Assembly (NCBI RefSeq): GCF_000002075.1
Contig: NW_004797354.1
Location: 505,705 to 569,704, forward strand
Length of the DNA stretch: 64,000 bases
DNA from: Aplysia californica
Taxonomy: Eukaryota; Mollusca; Gastropoda; Aplysiida; Aplysiidae
Direction of reading: 5' to 3'
The notes under the pieces were generated by a model. It was given only the letters and a program-made list of their open reading frames with translations, was not told the origin of the DNA and did not search any database. Of this stretch, positions 20,231 through 33,315 are shown in pieces (the stretch's first letter is position 1; each line of letters begins with the position of its first letter). A program made the translations under genes and the position numbers.

Positions 20231-20241
20231 GCTCTTGTAAG

Positions 20242-20451
20242 CGGTGTCTGTGGTGTAGTGGTTAGGCACTTTGCTGTCACACGCAGAAGATCCAAGTTCG
20301 ATTCCTGGGTGTGGAGTAAATTTTTATAGAGTATCTTGTTGTATCCTTCTCAGCCCGGGTTGGAAACCCGCCTCCTAGATCTACCTTGTTGTTATTGATC
20401 CAGCCTAGATCTATCTAAATTGTGTTGCTGGGCAAGTAAGGCCACCTATAT
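20242..20451 (+). repeat. SINE S1, duplicate copy
   Basis: Second-copy equivalent of 8556-8765, again directly after the polyadenylation signal. Confidence 0.6.
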
Positions 20452-23432
20452 TTCAAATTTTTAAATTTTGACGCTTTTTTAGGAAATGGAGTGCAGGGAT
20501 ATTGCAAATGAGCGTAAACACAACACACACACTGCTAATGATAAATCATCATTGGAAAAGGAGCTCTTGTGTAGACCAGCCAGCCCTGTGAGGAATTGGA
20601 ATAAACTTTGACATCTCTGTCTTTCAATGTTTGTCGTTTTACTGTCTACTGTACAATACTCTGTTAGTATGATATTAAAGTCAATAATATTATTCAAGTT
20701 GAATTTTCGGGGTCTTTCCCGGAAACTAACGCTGAATTTAAAAAATTCTTCATGAACAGCTTTTGTGCCCACCCCATTTATCATCAACATTTTGACTACT
20801 CATTTAGCTCTAATTCCTGTTTTGTGCTCTCTTTTCACATCATGACATTAAAGCTTAGATTGTATGGAGAGTGTGGCTTCTCAACGGGGTGACATAGCTT
20901 GTTATCACATGTATTTGAACAGTGTTTACGTCCTGAGAATTTATGTCCTATTAAAATTTTTATACAAGATCTCATCTGAAGAAACCAGCTTCATTATTAA
21001 GGACACCATATTGTATCAATAACAGCTTAATTATTTTCATTTATTAGCTTCTGCTGAATCTTAAACATAATGCGAATGACACTCTCAACATGTAATTCGT
21101 GAAAAACTAAACTTTTTATTCATTTTGACCGTTCTGGTTATTTCAAAGAACTTGAGGTTTAGAAAGTTTAAAACAACTGATGTCTTATTAAACAAAATTC
21201 ATTTTGTTACACACATATATCAGCTAATCGCGACATCAGTGCTTTTTTGTCGTATTTCCATTTTTTTAAACAGTGAAAATGTGACATCTTCTTAAGCTCC
21301 CTCTATGTTACGAACTATTTTCACTGTTACTAAAAATGCAGATATGACAAGAAAGCACTGGGGTCGCTTAATGTTCTGTTGTGGTGTCATCATGATATGA
21401 AATTGGAACATTTTATTTCTTAAGATGTGCGTGAACTTTTAAACTTTGGGTTTCCTTATCTGGTTCAATACCACGAGCTGCATAAATTGCGAGCATGCTT
21501 CAACTCATGCAAAGTGAAACCACCTGCTAGGATAGTGCCTCACAATTGCTACTATCTGTCTTTAGTTCAGATCTCATGGGGCAATCAACTCAAACACAAA
21601 CAAAACAAACTTGTTGTCTATGTTTCCAGTACATGTACATACCTCTTTCTTGAAATATTACTGTTACCACTTTTGCTACTTATAATTGCCCCCATGATCT
21701 TTTTAATAACATTTTTTTACCAGTTGATGACTTGATTTGATTTTTTTTTTTCTTGGTGGGGTTATTTTTTTAGTTGATTATTATTTCATTTTGAATAACA
21801 CATGAATGGGCATACCTGTGTGCATACATTACACTCATAAACATAATAATTTAATTTTGTTTCAGCTGTACTTTCTTGTACTAAACTTATTCTCTATACA
21901 TGTATATAATATACATTTATCTATACAAAATGTTACGTTTACTTTAATATTTCGTGTTGTGGCTTATACCCATGCGTTATTTTCTTATAACTATTTGTAC
22001 CTATTTGACATTTTTACTTTGGATTTGATTTCGTTAAGATACCAATGGTCAGTTTATTACCCGAAGCAGATTGATTTGAAAAGTAATTTTGTGATGGTTT
22101 AATTTCGATCAAACTGTATTGTGCTGATGATGTAGTTCTTTTCATTTCGTCTTTATATTGGCTAATGGTTATCTTAATGTCATATCTTGCCACTGAGAAT
22201 TAGGCAGGTAATCTGACAGTGCTATCGAAAGGAGCAATTGTTTTTGCTCTACTTTTCAGTCAGATTGGGATGAACACCTTTATGAGCCTTTTTTCTACAT
22301 ATGAGCTTTAGTACTTTGCATATTTCCATGGTAGATATTGAACCTGAGAGGCTGCTTCCAGCGGCCAAAGCTTCTTCCCAAAATGATGAATGACAACTCC
22401 CAACAGCCAGTGTGAGAATGGGCATATTGTGATTTAAACAGTTTCTCAATGAATGGGAATAAAACTTTGTATGGAGCTTCTTTAAGGGAAGTTGCACTCT
22501 TCCTCTTTATACTTTATGTCTGTTCTTTGCTTTGTGTAGAAGCACATGTTTAAAAAAAAATATTTTAGCAAGTATTGTGAAATGGACCATAAACATTTCT
22601 CTTTGTGACTAAAATAAAAAGAAAGAGAAAAAAAGTGAACTCTGCTGCATGAACGCTGCTTAAATTTGACATTTGTTGTCCGGAAGATTTAGCAAGAGGC
22701 CAGCCAAGTGTGTATGATTTATCGTGTCAATAAGTTATGGTACCGGAAAGTCTCCAATGATGACTAAAATCTGGCCTAAAAGTTAATGAGATATATGAAA
22801 AATACTGTTTCGTAAGAAAGAAGTGTCATTCGTGAACAAAATTCTTTGTCAACAAAAACGCCCCATAAAACTCTTTTTAATGTGTTTATTATTTGTTAGA
22901 AAATTATATGAGGAATATATTGACTGAATTACGAAAAATGTTTTGAGTTCAAATTATGCATGGTTGTCTCTTTGGTATGTAGTTTATGTGTTTAATAGTC
23001 AGATGTTGGTACAAGACAAGGTATTTTCATAAGTACTCTGCTCGTGTTTTACTTAAAATGTCACATGAGAGGCTTTGTATGTACAATCTAACACACACAT
23101 AACAAAATGGGCTGAACATGGAAATCTTTTCGTTATGTGCAAATTTCACTAAGTACATGTTATAAATACGAAGAATATACGTATATAAGAAACAACTTGG
23201 TACCTGAAAATCTGTGTGCTATGTGCATATTGCGCTATGTGTGTGTTCGGTATGTACATTTTTGACTATTTTCTTGAATAGAATAGTTTTGTCCCTCTTT
23301 GTTCTCTGTGTCTGGAGAGTATTTCCAGATGGGAAGAGAGTTTGAGTACTACTATGTTATACCGCTCTATCGTTTAAAAGAAAATCTCACCTTTGAATGT
23401 TACAGCTTTATTAAAGATTGTGACATAACCCA

Positions 23433-23514
23433 TTAACCCTTTCACTACCTGGCCCAAAATCTTTTAAAGCTCTTTAGAAGGAGTAAAAAGCAGGTCTGGC
23501 AGTAAAAGGGTTAA
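23433..23514. mobile_element. TTAA-flanked mini-element, duplicate copy
   Basis: Second-copy equivalent of 11747-11828. Confidence 0.55.
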
Positions 23515-25384
23515 TTGCTATTATTTCTAAATAAAATATTGTCTTCTACCTCCAGTGAACTTTTCAGTATAACTTTGTTCCTTTTTTTATCTTTTAATGT
23601 GTTATCTTTTTTGTGATGTCAGATGTGAATTACAGTGGAACTCTAATTCAACGAGATGAGATAGATTCCCCGTTTTTCTTCTTCTTTAAAATCAATAAAA
23701 GTAATCCGGATTCAACGAGCACTTAAATCAGCGAGCTCGGATTCAACGAGGTCGCTTCCAGGGTGAACAGCCACCGCAGACGTGGCTTCGCTCATTTTTC
23801 TCCCACAACGAACTTTATCTGTTCCGAGAAACCACCCATTGCACCTGCATGCATCGTGAACCATTATTCACTTAGCCAATTGCATGCGACCAATCAGCGG
23901 CCTGTTGTTGGCATGCGCACTTGTCTACTCTGGCGTGTGTTGGGGTCAGATGGGCGGCCTGCACACGTGTGGCTGTGTGTGCGTGTCGGGGAGGGGAGGG
24001 GAGGAGCACTAGCGTTAAACGTCGCAGATACAAACGCGTCACAGTCTTTTTCCCCCCCCTCTGCTACTGATCATTATTACATTATTTCTTCTTCTTCTTC
24101 TTCTCGATCGCATCACACTTGAAGTCTGGTATCTGTCATAAATTGGGCCGTCCTGCTCAGTTCAACTTGCAGCCTGTATAGCTTCTCTTGTAGCGTCAGT
24201 GGGGTTGGCCACGTTTCCTGTCTCAGGGCCCTGTGTGTCTTGCAGTGCTGAAGGATGTGTTCTACAGTTTGGTCCGCCTCTCCACACTGGCATTTTGGTG
24301 ATTGTACTAGTTTAAAACATTTGTACATATGTTGTCTCAGTCTTGTGTGTTGTGTCCTTAGTCTGAAGATAATCACTTGTTCTTGGCGGGACAGCTCATG
24401 GTAGCTATCTGGTGTCTGAGGTGCTTTAAATAGTGTATTTATAATAGTTTTTATTTCTGTGTAGTTAACGCTGTTGTCTGGTTGCTCTTTCTGTGCTCTT
24501 AGTTTGGCCATCCTGTCTGCCTGCTCATTTAGTAAGACACCACAGTGTGATGGAATCCACTGCAGCATGATCCTCAGACTGGGATGTCCTCAATTATTTT
24601 TCGTAGCCTCGGTAGTTTGCCGGAAGTGATTGCCTGAAGTACTGACATGGCATCTGTTAGGAATACTACTTGGCTTTGGGGATCTACCCCATTCTTGATG
24701 ATGTTTGCTGCATGTATTAGAGCCTCTGTCTCTGCCCTGTGATTTGTACAATGTCGCCCTGTTGGGACTGCCTCTGCTACTGCTTGTCATCGTCCATTTG
24801 GGAACTACGTACACTCCGGCTCCTCCACTTTTCACAGCATCAGTGGCAGATCCGTCTGTATAGATCCTTATCCATGCTTCTCGTGGGTATCTTTGTTCAA
24901 ACATGGACAGGGTGAGGGATTTCTTGCTCAGGTCGCTGTGGTCATCTTTTGTGGTGAACATGGGAATGGACGTGTGTATAGATATGTTTGTGTTTTTCTT
25001 TTCCCATGATGGTGCCTCTGGGGTGTGGTTCAGCATGTTAACTGTGGCTGGTAGATGGTCCTGTAGGGATCTTTGGATTTTTCTGCTTTTTTTGATGAAG
25101 TTGGATCTTTTGAGTCTTGCGGTGTTTGATCTCGCTGTTCTTGTGTGCAGTATATGATCCTCCATAGCTGTGGCCTTGGTGTACTGTATGAGGGCCTTGC
25201 ATTCCCATCTCCTCTGCAGGGCCACTATAGATGTTGTTTGTTCCATCTTTTTTATAGACGTTGACCTCATTGCTCCAGTGATTATTCGGAGAGCCTGGTT
25301 TTGTACTTTTTCCAGAGTGTATTTGTGAGTCTGTGCTGCAGTCATCCATGCACTGTATCCGCACTCGAGATGGGGCCTGATTGC

Positions 25385-25983
25385 TAGGGGCGGGCACGAG
25401 ACGAGCCGAGTACCCGTTTCTCGCGGGAAACGGCCTTCCTGTCACTTCCCGAGCACTAAACTACTGCTCGGTACCGAGACGTGATACTGCTCGTTGGCTT
25501 GACATAACGAGTAACAGTAACAAGAGTGAGAGAGTGAGAGGCGAGAAATGACAACGCAGACAGTGCCACCCATCACCGTGCCGTCCTGTGTGTGAAACTG
25601 AAAGGGAGGGGAGAGGGTGGCGAGACGAGGCGAGTGGGGAGTTGATCAGGGCCTAGGCCTCGGTCTCCTTAACTTCCTTCACCGCCTGCGCAACAGGGCA
25701 AGCCTAGTTTCTAAGTTTAGATCCCCGCCTCGACGGTCTTCTCGCTACACGAGTTGCTCATTCTGTGGGGCGAGAAGAGAAATCTCGGCCACGGCCGGCC
25801 TTCTCGCTGAACGAGTGGCTCGAACTGCGGGGCGAGAAGAGAAATTGGTCATGAGACGAGAAGTATTGCTCGAGACACGAGACGGGAAGTATTTCTTGTT
25901 CCCGGGACCGGTCTCGGCGGGAAGTAGGTCAGCTTCCCGGTCTTCTCGCTCGGGAAGGAAAAAGCGCTTCCCGCCTGTCTCTA
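25385..25983. mobile_element. hAT-type MITE, duplicate copy
   Basis: Second-copy equivalent of 13699-14297, with the same CTGATTGC target duplication. Confidence 0.8.
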
Positions 25984-26243
25984 CTGATTGCGCCTAGATA
26001 GACCTGTCTGAGTGTTTTCTCATTTGCTCCCCACTGAGTCCCTGCTAGTTTTCTCATGATGTTACGTTTCTTCCTGGCTTTATTTTCTGCATTCTGAATG
26101 TGTTGTTTCCATGTGAGACGCTTGTAAAGGATTGTTCCAAGATACTTCTGTTGATTCTCAAACTTTAGAGGGGTTTTGTCTAATTTGAGGTGTTTTGGCT
26201 GAGAGTGTAGAGTGTAGCAGAAGACTTTTCTTTGTTTACGGTT

Positions 26244-28210
26244 GTTGTTGTTGTTGTTAGCGATCCAGTAGCATCTGAGCGTTAACTCTTCTGCATGATG
26301 CCATTCGGTAATAGTTGCATGTTTGTTCTAACTGTTGTCTTGAGGAGTAGAGGCAATTAGATGTGTGGGGTAGCTTGGGAAGAAAACATCCCCTTAAATC
26401 AGTTAGTTTTCTACAGAAAAACAGATGATGTTCCACTGTCTCTGAGGGGTAGTCACATAGTGGGCAGGCAGCAGACTGCTTTACTCCAATTCGGTTGAGA
26501 TGTTGGTTGAGGGGTACATGTTGTGTTCTAAGTTGGAAGATTATGGATTGATCTCCCCTCCTCAACTCATTGATTAGATCTTTGACCAGTGGTTTATTCA
26601 TGTGGCCATACATCCTCCTTCCTGTCGTACCTGTGGCCCAATCATTCATCCACTCTTCCTTGAGGTTTGACTTGATCATTTGGCAGCAGGTGGTGTAATT
26701 TGTAGGAATTTCAGGCTGAGGGATACTAGCTCCTTTCTTTGCCAGAGCAGCAGCTCTTTCATTTCCCGGTATCCCAGTGTGGGCAGGAATCCATTGTAGG
26801 ACTATTCTGACGTGGTGCCCACTTATCAAGTTATGTAGACTCCAAATCAAATGCAATATATATCTTTGTTCACATCAGTCCCACTCTCAAGTGTCTCTAG
26901 TGTTGAAAGGCTGTCTGTAAATACAACGATGTCTGTGGTAGCAAGTGGGTTAGTGTCAAACAAGTAGTTGATGTAGTTTGCTGTGTAGGTGATAGCCTGT
27001 TGTTCGGCAATGAAATTGGAGCAGAAGGACCCGCTGGAGTTGAAGACTTCTTTTTTTTCCCCACTGGGCAAGTTGATCACTGACCCATATCCAGCGTTGA
27101 TTGTTGCCTTAAAGGCTGATCCATCAGTGTATGAGTGGATCCATGTTGGTGGATAGGAATCAATTGTTTCAAGGTCAGAATGTTTTAGTGCTACAGGATA
27201 TGTGTTTTTATTGCTCTTGTCCAAAAGTGTTTTCCTAATTTCTGGCTTTGCTATGGTGAGATGTGGTGGGAGAGTTGAGGGAACTCTTTCCAGAGGTTCT
27301 CGTCTTTCAGGGAGGTGATGTTTTTCTTGGAGATTGAGAACAGTGTCAAGTACAGATTTTGTATTTTTTAGTCTTTGATTAGGTTTCCACTTGTCAACAA
27401 GGACTCTATTAGGGTGGTTATTTTCTAGCCTTTTAGATCTTTCATATATTTCTAAAGCTGCCCGTTTTCTTCGAGTTTCTAATGGCTCAATATTTGTGTG
27501 GATTTCACAGGCCGCAGTCGGTGAGGATCTCATTCCGTCAGAAATAAGACGAAGAGCTTGGTTTTGGATGGTGTCCATCGAGTTCTTTGAAGTTTTACTG
27601 CAAATGTTTTGTAGAACAAGATTATAATTAAAAACAGCTCTGGTATATATCCCAAATAGAGGCCTCTCAAGGTGTTCTTGTCTGATCCCCAGTTGGTACT
27701 GGCTAGTCGTTTGATGAGATTAAGTCTCTTCATAGCCTTCTTCCTAAGGTTGTTGGTGTGTTGTTTCAGGTTGGGCTTGCTGTCAAGTTGTACTCCAAGA
27801 TACACTGGGTTATTCTCCTTTTTCAAGTTGTTACCATCTATTTTGAGAGGGATTTCTGCATTTGCAAGGTTATAGCTTCTCGTAAAAACAGAGTAGACAG
27901 TTTTTTTCGCAATTTACTTTCATCTTCCATAGACGGCAATAGGTTCCTAGGGAATTTAGATCATCTTGTAGTCTTCGTCTGCTTATTGTTGTCGAGTTTC
28001 CAGTGTGCCAAAGGACCAGGTCGTCAGCAAAAAGGGCTTTTTCTGTTTTGAGAACATCTGAAACATCATTGAGGAAGACAAGGAATAAGGTACAGCTGAT
28101 AGAAGATCCCTGTGGGAGTCCTTCCTCCAGTACTGCTTTTGAAGATAGGGTTTCATCCATCTGGGTCTGGATAAGTCTATCTGTAAGGAATGATTTAATC
28201 CAGGAGTACA
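26244..28210 (-). mobile_element. LINE B, duplicate copy (differs from copy 1)
   Basis: It matches 14558-16525 but carries about ten substitutions and one missing base near 26854, which splits the RNase H frame. These are most of the differences seen between the two 11.6-kb copies. Confidence 0.85.
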
Positions 28211-29035
28211 TGTTTACGGTTACACACCTGGTTTTTGTCCATGTAGTGAGTTTGTCCAAAGCTAGGTGCATGCGATATGTGGCAGTAGTGATGAATTCCT
28301 CAGAGCACCAAAGAACCAGGTCGTCTGCATACAATACGGCATGTATTCCTTCGGGCAGTTCTTTCATGAGGTCATTGATGAAGAGGATAAAGAGCAAAGG
28401 TGACATGACTCCACCTTGGGGTACTCCTTGTCGCAGCAGAATTTTCCGTCCTTGATATCCATCCACCAGCACACGTGCTCTTCTGTTGTGTAGATAGGAT
28501 TTGGTCCATTGGTACATGTTGCCTTGTATACCAGTTCTAAGAAGCTTGACTAGTACAGTAGACCCTCCTTCCACACAATGATAAGCTAGTCTTGACGTAG
28601 ATCTACGTAATGAATTGTGCGCTGGTCTATGGAATCAAAAGTTGCCATATGCTAGGCTCTACACAGCAACACAACTTTTTGGCAAACAGTCGAGATGACC
28701 CAGGCGTGCATTTGAATGAATCGGTCCTTTTTAACACAGCTCATAATATGCAGGCATTTCAGGCACTACTTGTGACTTCTCTTTATACATTACTTGCTCA
28801 GTGCCTGTAATTATCTATACAAAACCTCGTGTTTGCTATAACGAAGACTCGGATTCAACGAGATTTTAGGCCAGGCCCGGCGACCTCGTTGAATCCGAGT
28901 TCCACTGTATCAGATTTGTGTCTGTGACCTTTAGCAGTAGATAGAAATTGGTAAAGGGTCTTGATTAACTTGGTTGATATCTCTCAGTAGTCAGAAGTCG
29001 CCTGCAGAGTTCTGTATAATGTAAGTGGTTTTTAC

Positions 29036-29156
29036 GCCCCCATCAACACAATGTAGACAGTTTAGGAGGCAGGCTTCGACTCTGTCAGTAAAAGCCAATC
29101 TATGCTAAGAGAGATACACGTCCCAGCAGTAAGACTGAGATACTCAATAAAAATTT
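29036..29156 (-). repeat. SINE S1 fragment, duplicate copy
   Basis: Second-copy equivalent of 17350-17470. Confidence 0.55.
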
Positions 29157-29158
29157 CT

Positions 29159-29340
29159 CAGTGGGTGGTTGATGGGTGCTCTGGTGTGGTTTGCTCTTTC
29201 TTTCTTATTAAATATCTATCATCGTTATCTCTCCTCCTTTTTTTGTGTTTCTCTCTTGTAACACTAACACTTCTAATTTTCGGCACTTATTTGACCTTAT
29301 TGTGTTGCAGGTGCCAAAAAACTCTTACAAAGAAAGAAAA
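29159..29340 (+). repeat. T-rich repeat family R, duplicate copy
   Basis: Second-copy equivalent of 17474-17655. Confidence 0.6.
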
Positions 29341-29373
29341 TTCCTCCCCTCAAAATTGGGTCTGGGGGGCTCT

Positions 29374-29880
29374 CGTGGTCTAGAGGTTATGGTGTGCGCC
29401 TCTCATTCAATAGTCTCGGGTTCGAAATCTGACAGTGACGGAAAATTTTCTTCTCTAGAATTTTCTCCTTTCACCTCCTGCTCTCTAGCTAACCATGTTC
29501 TGTCGTCTGCTTTCGTCTCTACTTTCTACTCTCCCCCCCCCCCTTTTTTTTGCCCCCTCCTCTGGGCTCCTGGCTCCTTCTGCAGCCTTTCTACTGCTAC
29601 TCCATGGCTACTTCTTACTGCTGCCTTGCGGCCACACCCTTGATCTTGGAGTTGGCAAGCAATTCTCAGATAGGGGCGAAAAATCTTGGAGGTCGCATGA
29701 GCAAGTTGCGCATGTTAAAGATCCCTTGTTGATCCAAAATCAAAAAGAGTAAGTAGGCTTCGGCCGCCACCCGCAAACTATTCAAAATTTATTCCTACCA
29801 AATTGAAAATGTTTAAGTTTAATGTGTCCCGCGCACTCATATGACCTTTTGCAGTTGCGAGCGCCGTGCAACACTTACCC
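29374..29880 (+). repeat. SINE S2, full-length copy
   Basis: The same tRNA-like head as 17688, but this copy continues past the point where copy 1 meets the gap, through ACTCATATGACC and GCGAGCGCCGTGCAACACTTA. The inverted equivalent is at the left end of 62662-63175. A C-run near 29530 and a couple of substitutions differ from copy 1. Confidence 0.75.
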
Positions 29881-32499
29881 AACCCCTCCCCCCCTCCCAA
29901 CCCCCCCCCCCCCAACCTGGGTCTTCTGCGTGCGATAGCATTGCGACTATATTTGATTACCGCAGATCTTTTTCCAGTGGGCTGTTTTCCTGACACTGAG
30001 ATGGAATTGATCAGTGACCCCAACGCATGTCTCTGAAAGTTTGTGTTTTGGTAAGCGATCATACAAACAGGAGAAATGTCTTGGCTGAAACAAATTTTAA
30101 TAATCTGATGGATCGAAAGCAGGTTCATGCGCTGCAAGATCTCTGTTATACATATCTGAGTGCGCAAATTGAACGAAAATTAGTGTTGTTTTGCATTTTT
30201 TATTTCTCAAACTAAAGTCAATCACAATAAAAATTTTCTCAAAGTACAAAAATCTCTCAACAAAGTCCATAGTCCACGTCTAAATATACCACATAATTAG
30301 AATTGTAATAATTTAATAATAACTTCTAAAGCACCCACTGGTACTGGTAGCTCTAGGTGCTTCAAAACGAAATAACATTTGGACAACTTGCACAACATCA
30401 CATTTTATTCATATCCACCCATTCATTGTACAATACAACAACCCTTTCAATTCAAATATTTTAACCACCAAGTTCTGACTAAAGAACACATCGGAACATG
30501 AAAAGACAATCACTGTGGCTGCTGATCATGCTTGTTGGAAAAAGAATCAAGCAAGCTACAAATATGATTCAAACAAATTCAGTTCATCCGTTGACCAGTA
30601 GGCCTACTGTTTTAAATGCAGTCAAAGTAAGCACCTTCTTGAATGCAGTCACGAATGGGAATTTCACACCGAGGGAGCAAAAGTCAAAAAGCCATACCTC
30701 CAATTTCTACCATTTTCTGAAGTTATTTTTTGTATGGACTAGATTTTGAAACGGTATAAAATACTCCTGAAGCTTGTACAATGTAAATTAGAAAGATATT
30801 GTGGTACTAGATTGTTTAAACACTTAAAACTTACAGCATATTACTGCAACTTAACGTAATTAAACACAGTCTTTAACAAGGAGCCTATGTATAGAGAGAT
30901 GTAAAAGCAATGATGCTGTACGTATGTTCCCTTAACCTTTGAGAAGAAATCTAGCAGCTTGGTTCTTTAGTAGAGTCTTTAGAAAGTACTTCCATTACTT
31001 CTGATACCACAGTTAGTATGTTTATGAGGATTGGGTTGTAAGTCTATACAAGATAATACAGATGATGACATTAAATGTTTGGAGTATTTGAGAGATGACT
31101 CTCATAAAAAAAAGTTGCCATAAGTGCAATTCTTCTAATCTTGAAATATGAAGTCTCACATAAATTTTGGACTTACTGGTGCATAGACAATTTGATATAA
31201 ATCTATATATAAATACCTCATAAATGTTTGGCCTTTTCCGTAAAAACCAGTGTCAGTGTATTTTAATAAATCTTTGGTTCAGTTGTCCCTTCTTTTTTTC
31301 CAACAGGGAACAATATAGGCCTACATAGAAAAACAACTTTTAAAACATTTTTACTTTGGTTGTTTTTTTTAATCACCTATTCACATTTGGGTGACAGTTG
31401 ATATCAACAAATTCGTATTGGCAGAATAAAATTGAGAGATGAAAAGAAACATGCAATTCAACGTTTGTAAAGAAGTTAGAAAAATTGTCTTAATTAAGTA
31501 CTTCAAAGTCTTCCATCTTTTCATTGCTGATTATGAAAGCAAACCAAACAGCAGCCAATTGACCATGAGATCAAATATCATCAAAACAAAGAAGATGGGG
31601 ATGGATCAGACATGCACTCAGAAAGCCAGCCCACAATGTGGCAAGACAACGCCTGTGATGAAACCCCCAGGGGAAGAAAAAGAAAGGAAAGCCAGGGAAA
31701 CAGCTTGCTGGAAGAATAGAAGATCCTCCAGAACAAAGATAGAGGGCTCTTTTTAGCAGCTATACCCAATACTAGGGAGAAAAAGGTGAGTGATCTCTGT
31801 CCTTATGCTGAGACCGAGCTTATGTGACCTTCACAAGAATCAAAGTAGTCTGCCTCCTAAATGGTCTGAATTGGTTCTATTGGGGCATAGGAAGACAACA
31901 ACAAATCAATAATGGTGAACCTTATATAAAAACTGAACATCCACTACAATGACTAAACTGACCACAGACCTTTCACACTATTTAATTTAAAGTACAGTAG
32001 AATAATATGCAGTACCAACTGGAGGATAGGTCCAGCAGAGTTTCTCTACTACCTTTGGTTTCAGTGCATACCAGTACACCGTCTTTGGTACAACTATTAA
32101 CCAACTGCCCAAAACCGATCACCCAATGCACAGCCTTGAAAACAAACGCATTAATTGTGATTGAAGGTAGGCCTACTCATCTGTTTTGCCCCTCCGGTGG
32201 AGGACAACTTGGCTAGCCCCAAACTGACAAAACCGAACTGAATTAAGTGAACTGATGATGCCACTGGGCACCGCCTATAAGCATGTATTTTGTCAGCCAA
32301 ATGTTTCCATGCAAAAAGTAAAGTTGTTCCCGCACCCGTTCCAGACATTGGAGATTGCCTTGTTAGTGAGACAACTTCCTGGGTCTTCAGCACAATGTGG
32401 TAGGGCGGCCAGTTCCTTTCCACACCGCCTTTACTTCCCCAACTCAAAGTCAGGTACCCATTACTGCTGGGTGAGAAGGAGGGGGTGAAAAAAATCTGT

Positions 32500-32575
32500 G
32501 TCCGAACCAAGGCTCGAACCCGGACTTTCCGCTTCGGAGACGAGCGCAACTTACCACTCCGCCACCGCACCCTCA
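32500..32575 (-). repeat. tRNA-Ser/Leu-like SINE head
   Basis: On the - strand GGTGCGGTGGCGGAGTGGTA (A box) and GTCCGGGTTCGAGCCTTGG (B box) are spaced as in a class II tRNA promoter. No complete cloverleaf with a CCA-side acceptor stem could be drawn, so a SINE head or a tRNA relic is more likely than an active gene. Confidence 0.5.
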
Positions 32576-33204
32576 TTTCGATGTACGAGAAAATTTTGAA
32601 TTTTGTTGTTGTTGCAATTTCATAATAAGTCAAATAAGTGAGGCATCAGTGGATGTGCTCCATTTACAGATCCTCAAATTTAAAGGTTGAAGAAAAAAAC
32701 ATGAAAAGATATGTAGGCCCTAATCTAATGTAAATTACAGGTTTAAAAAAAATTTTTTTTCTCTCTCCTGAAAAATATTGGCTTTGTATTAGAGCAACTG
32801 AACTGCTAGCTGACGATACGTGACAGCTTGTTCAGTGACTGACAAGTAGGCCTATGGTAGCCACAGAGTAGGACTACAGGGAGAAGGCCAACCATCACAC
32901 ACATGGCAACATATCTGAAACAAACCACACAGCAGAAACACATTTACCCGAAGACTTTATGGTTGAACTGTATAACATGGATGGCTCGAATTCATCGGGA
33001 CCGGCCTCGAGGATAAAGAAGAAAAATAAACGGGACCGCACGCACAGTTCGACGGATGCGTGATATGAGAGTCTTCTGTGTTGAAGCAATCCGTGTCGTT
33101 AACTTTGCGATTGTTCCAGTAAAGAGAAGCACATCAACACAATCATGATTATTTAATGCTGGGTAAAAATAGACAGATGGGCAGAAACAACATTATCTCG
33201 GTTT

Positions 33205-33315
33205 TTCTGCTGGGATATTGTATCCCTCTCAGCCCGTCTTGGCCCCGACAGTCAGGGTCAGAAGCCAGCCTCTTAAATCAAAATGATAAAAATTGTGTTG
33301 ATGGGAACATAAAAA
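33205..33315 (+). repeat. SINE family S1 body
   Basis: CTGCTGGGATATTGTATCCC-TCTCAGCCCG and GAAGCCAGCCTCTTAAATC-...-ATTGTGTTGATGGG match the S1 body at 17350 (- strand). No tRNA head is visible. Confidence 0.6.

Larger units (their letters stand above)
24086..28574 (-). mobile_element. LINE A, duplicate copy
   Basis: Same truncation, the same RNase H frameshifts and the same nested insertions as 12400-16889; frames at 24113-24568 and 24590-25345. Confidence 0.8.
23633..28907. mobile_element. Tigger/pogo-like MITE with nested LINEs, duplicate copy
   Basis: Same nested stack as 11947-17222, with the same TA-flanked ends. Confidence 0.8.
18248..29833. repeat. Long direct duplication, copy 2
   Basis: It begins directly at the right edge of the 100-N gap and matches 6562-18147 almost perfectly. 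The match ends inside a SINE at CCCGCGC, where copy 1 runs into the gap; copy 2 carries on into new sequence. This geometry, the end of one contig overlapping the start of the next across a fixed-size gap, is the classic pattern of an unmerged overlap. A true recent tandem duplication cannot be excluded. Confidence 0.95.

Noticed and set aside
18248-29833. Recent gene-duplication event of the transporter
   Set aside because: Only the last exon is included, and the seam is a 100-N scaffold gap; an unmerged contig overlap explains it better.
32500-32575. tRNA-Ser or tRNA-Leu gene on the - strand
   Set aside because: Promoter boxes are good, but I could not complete the cloverleaf; a SINE head is more likely. 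A covariance-model search would settle it.
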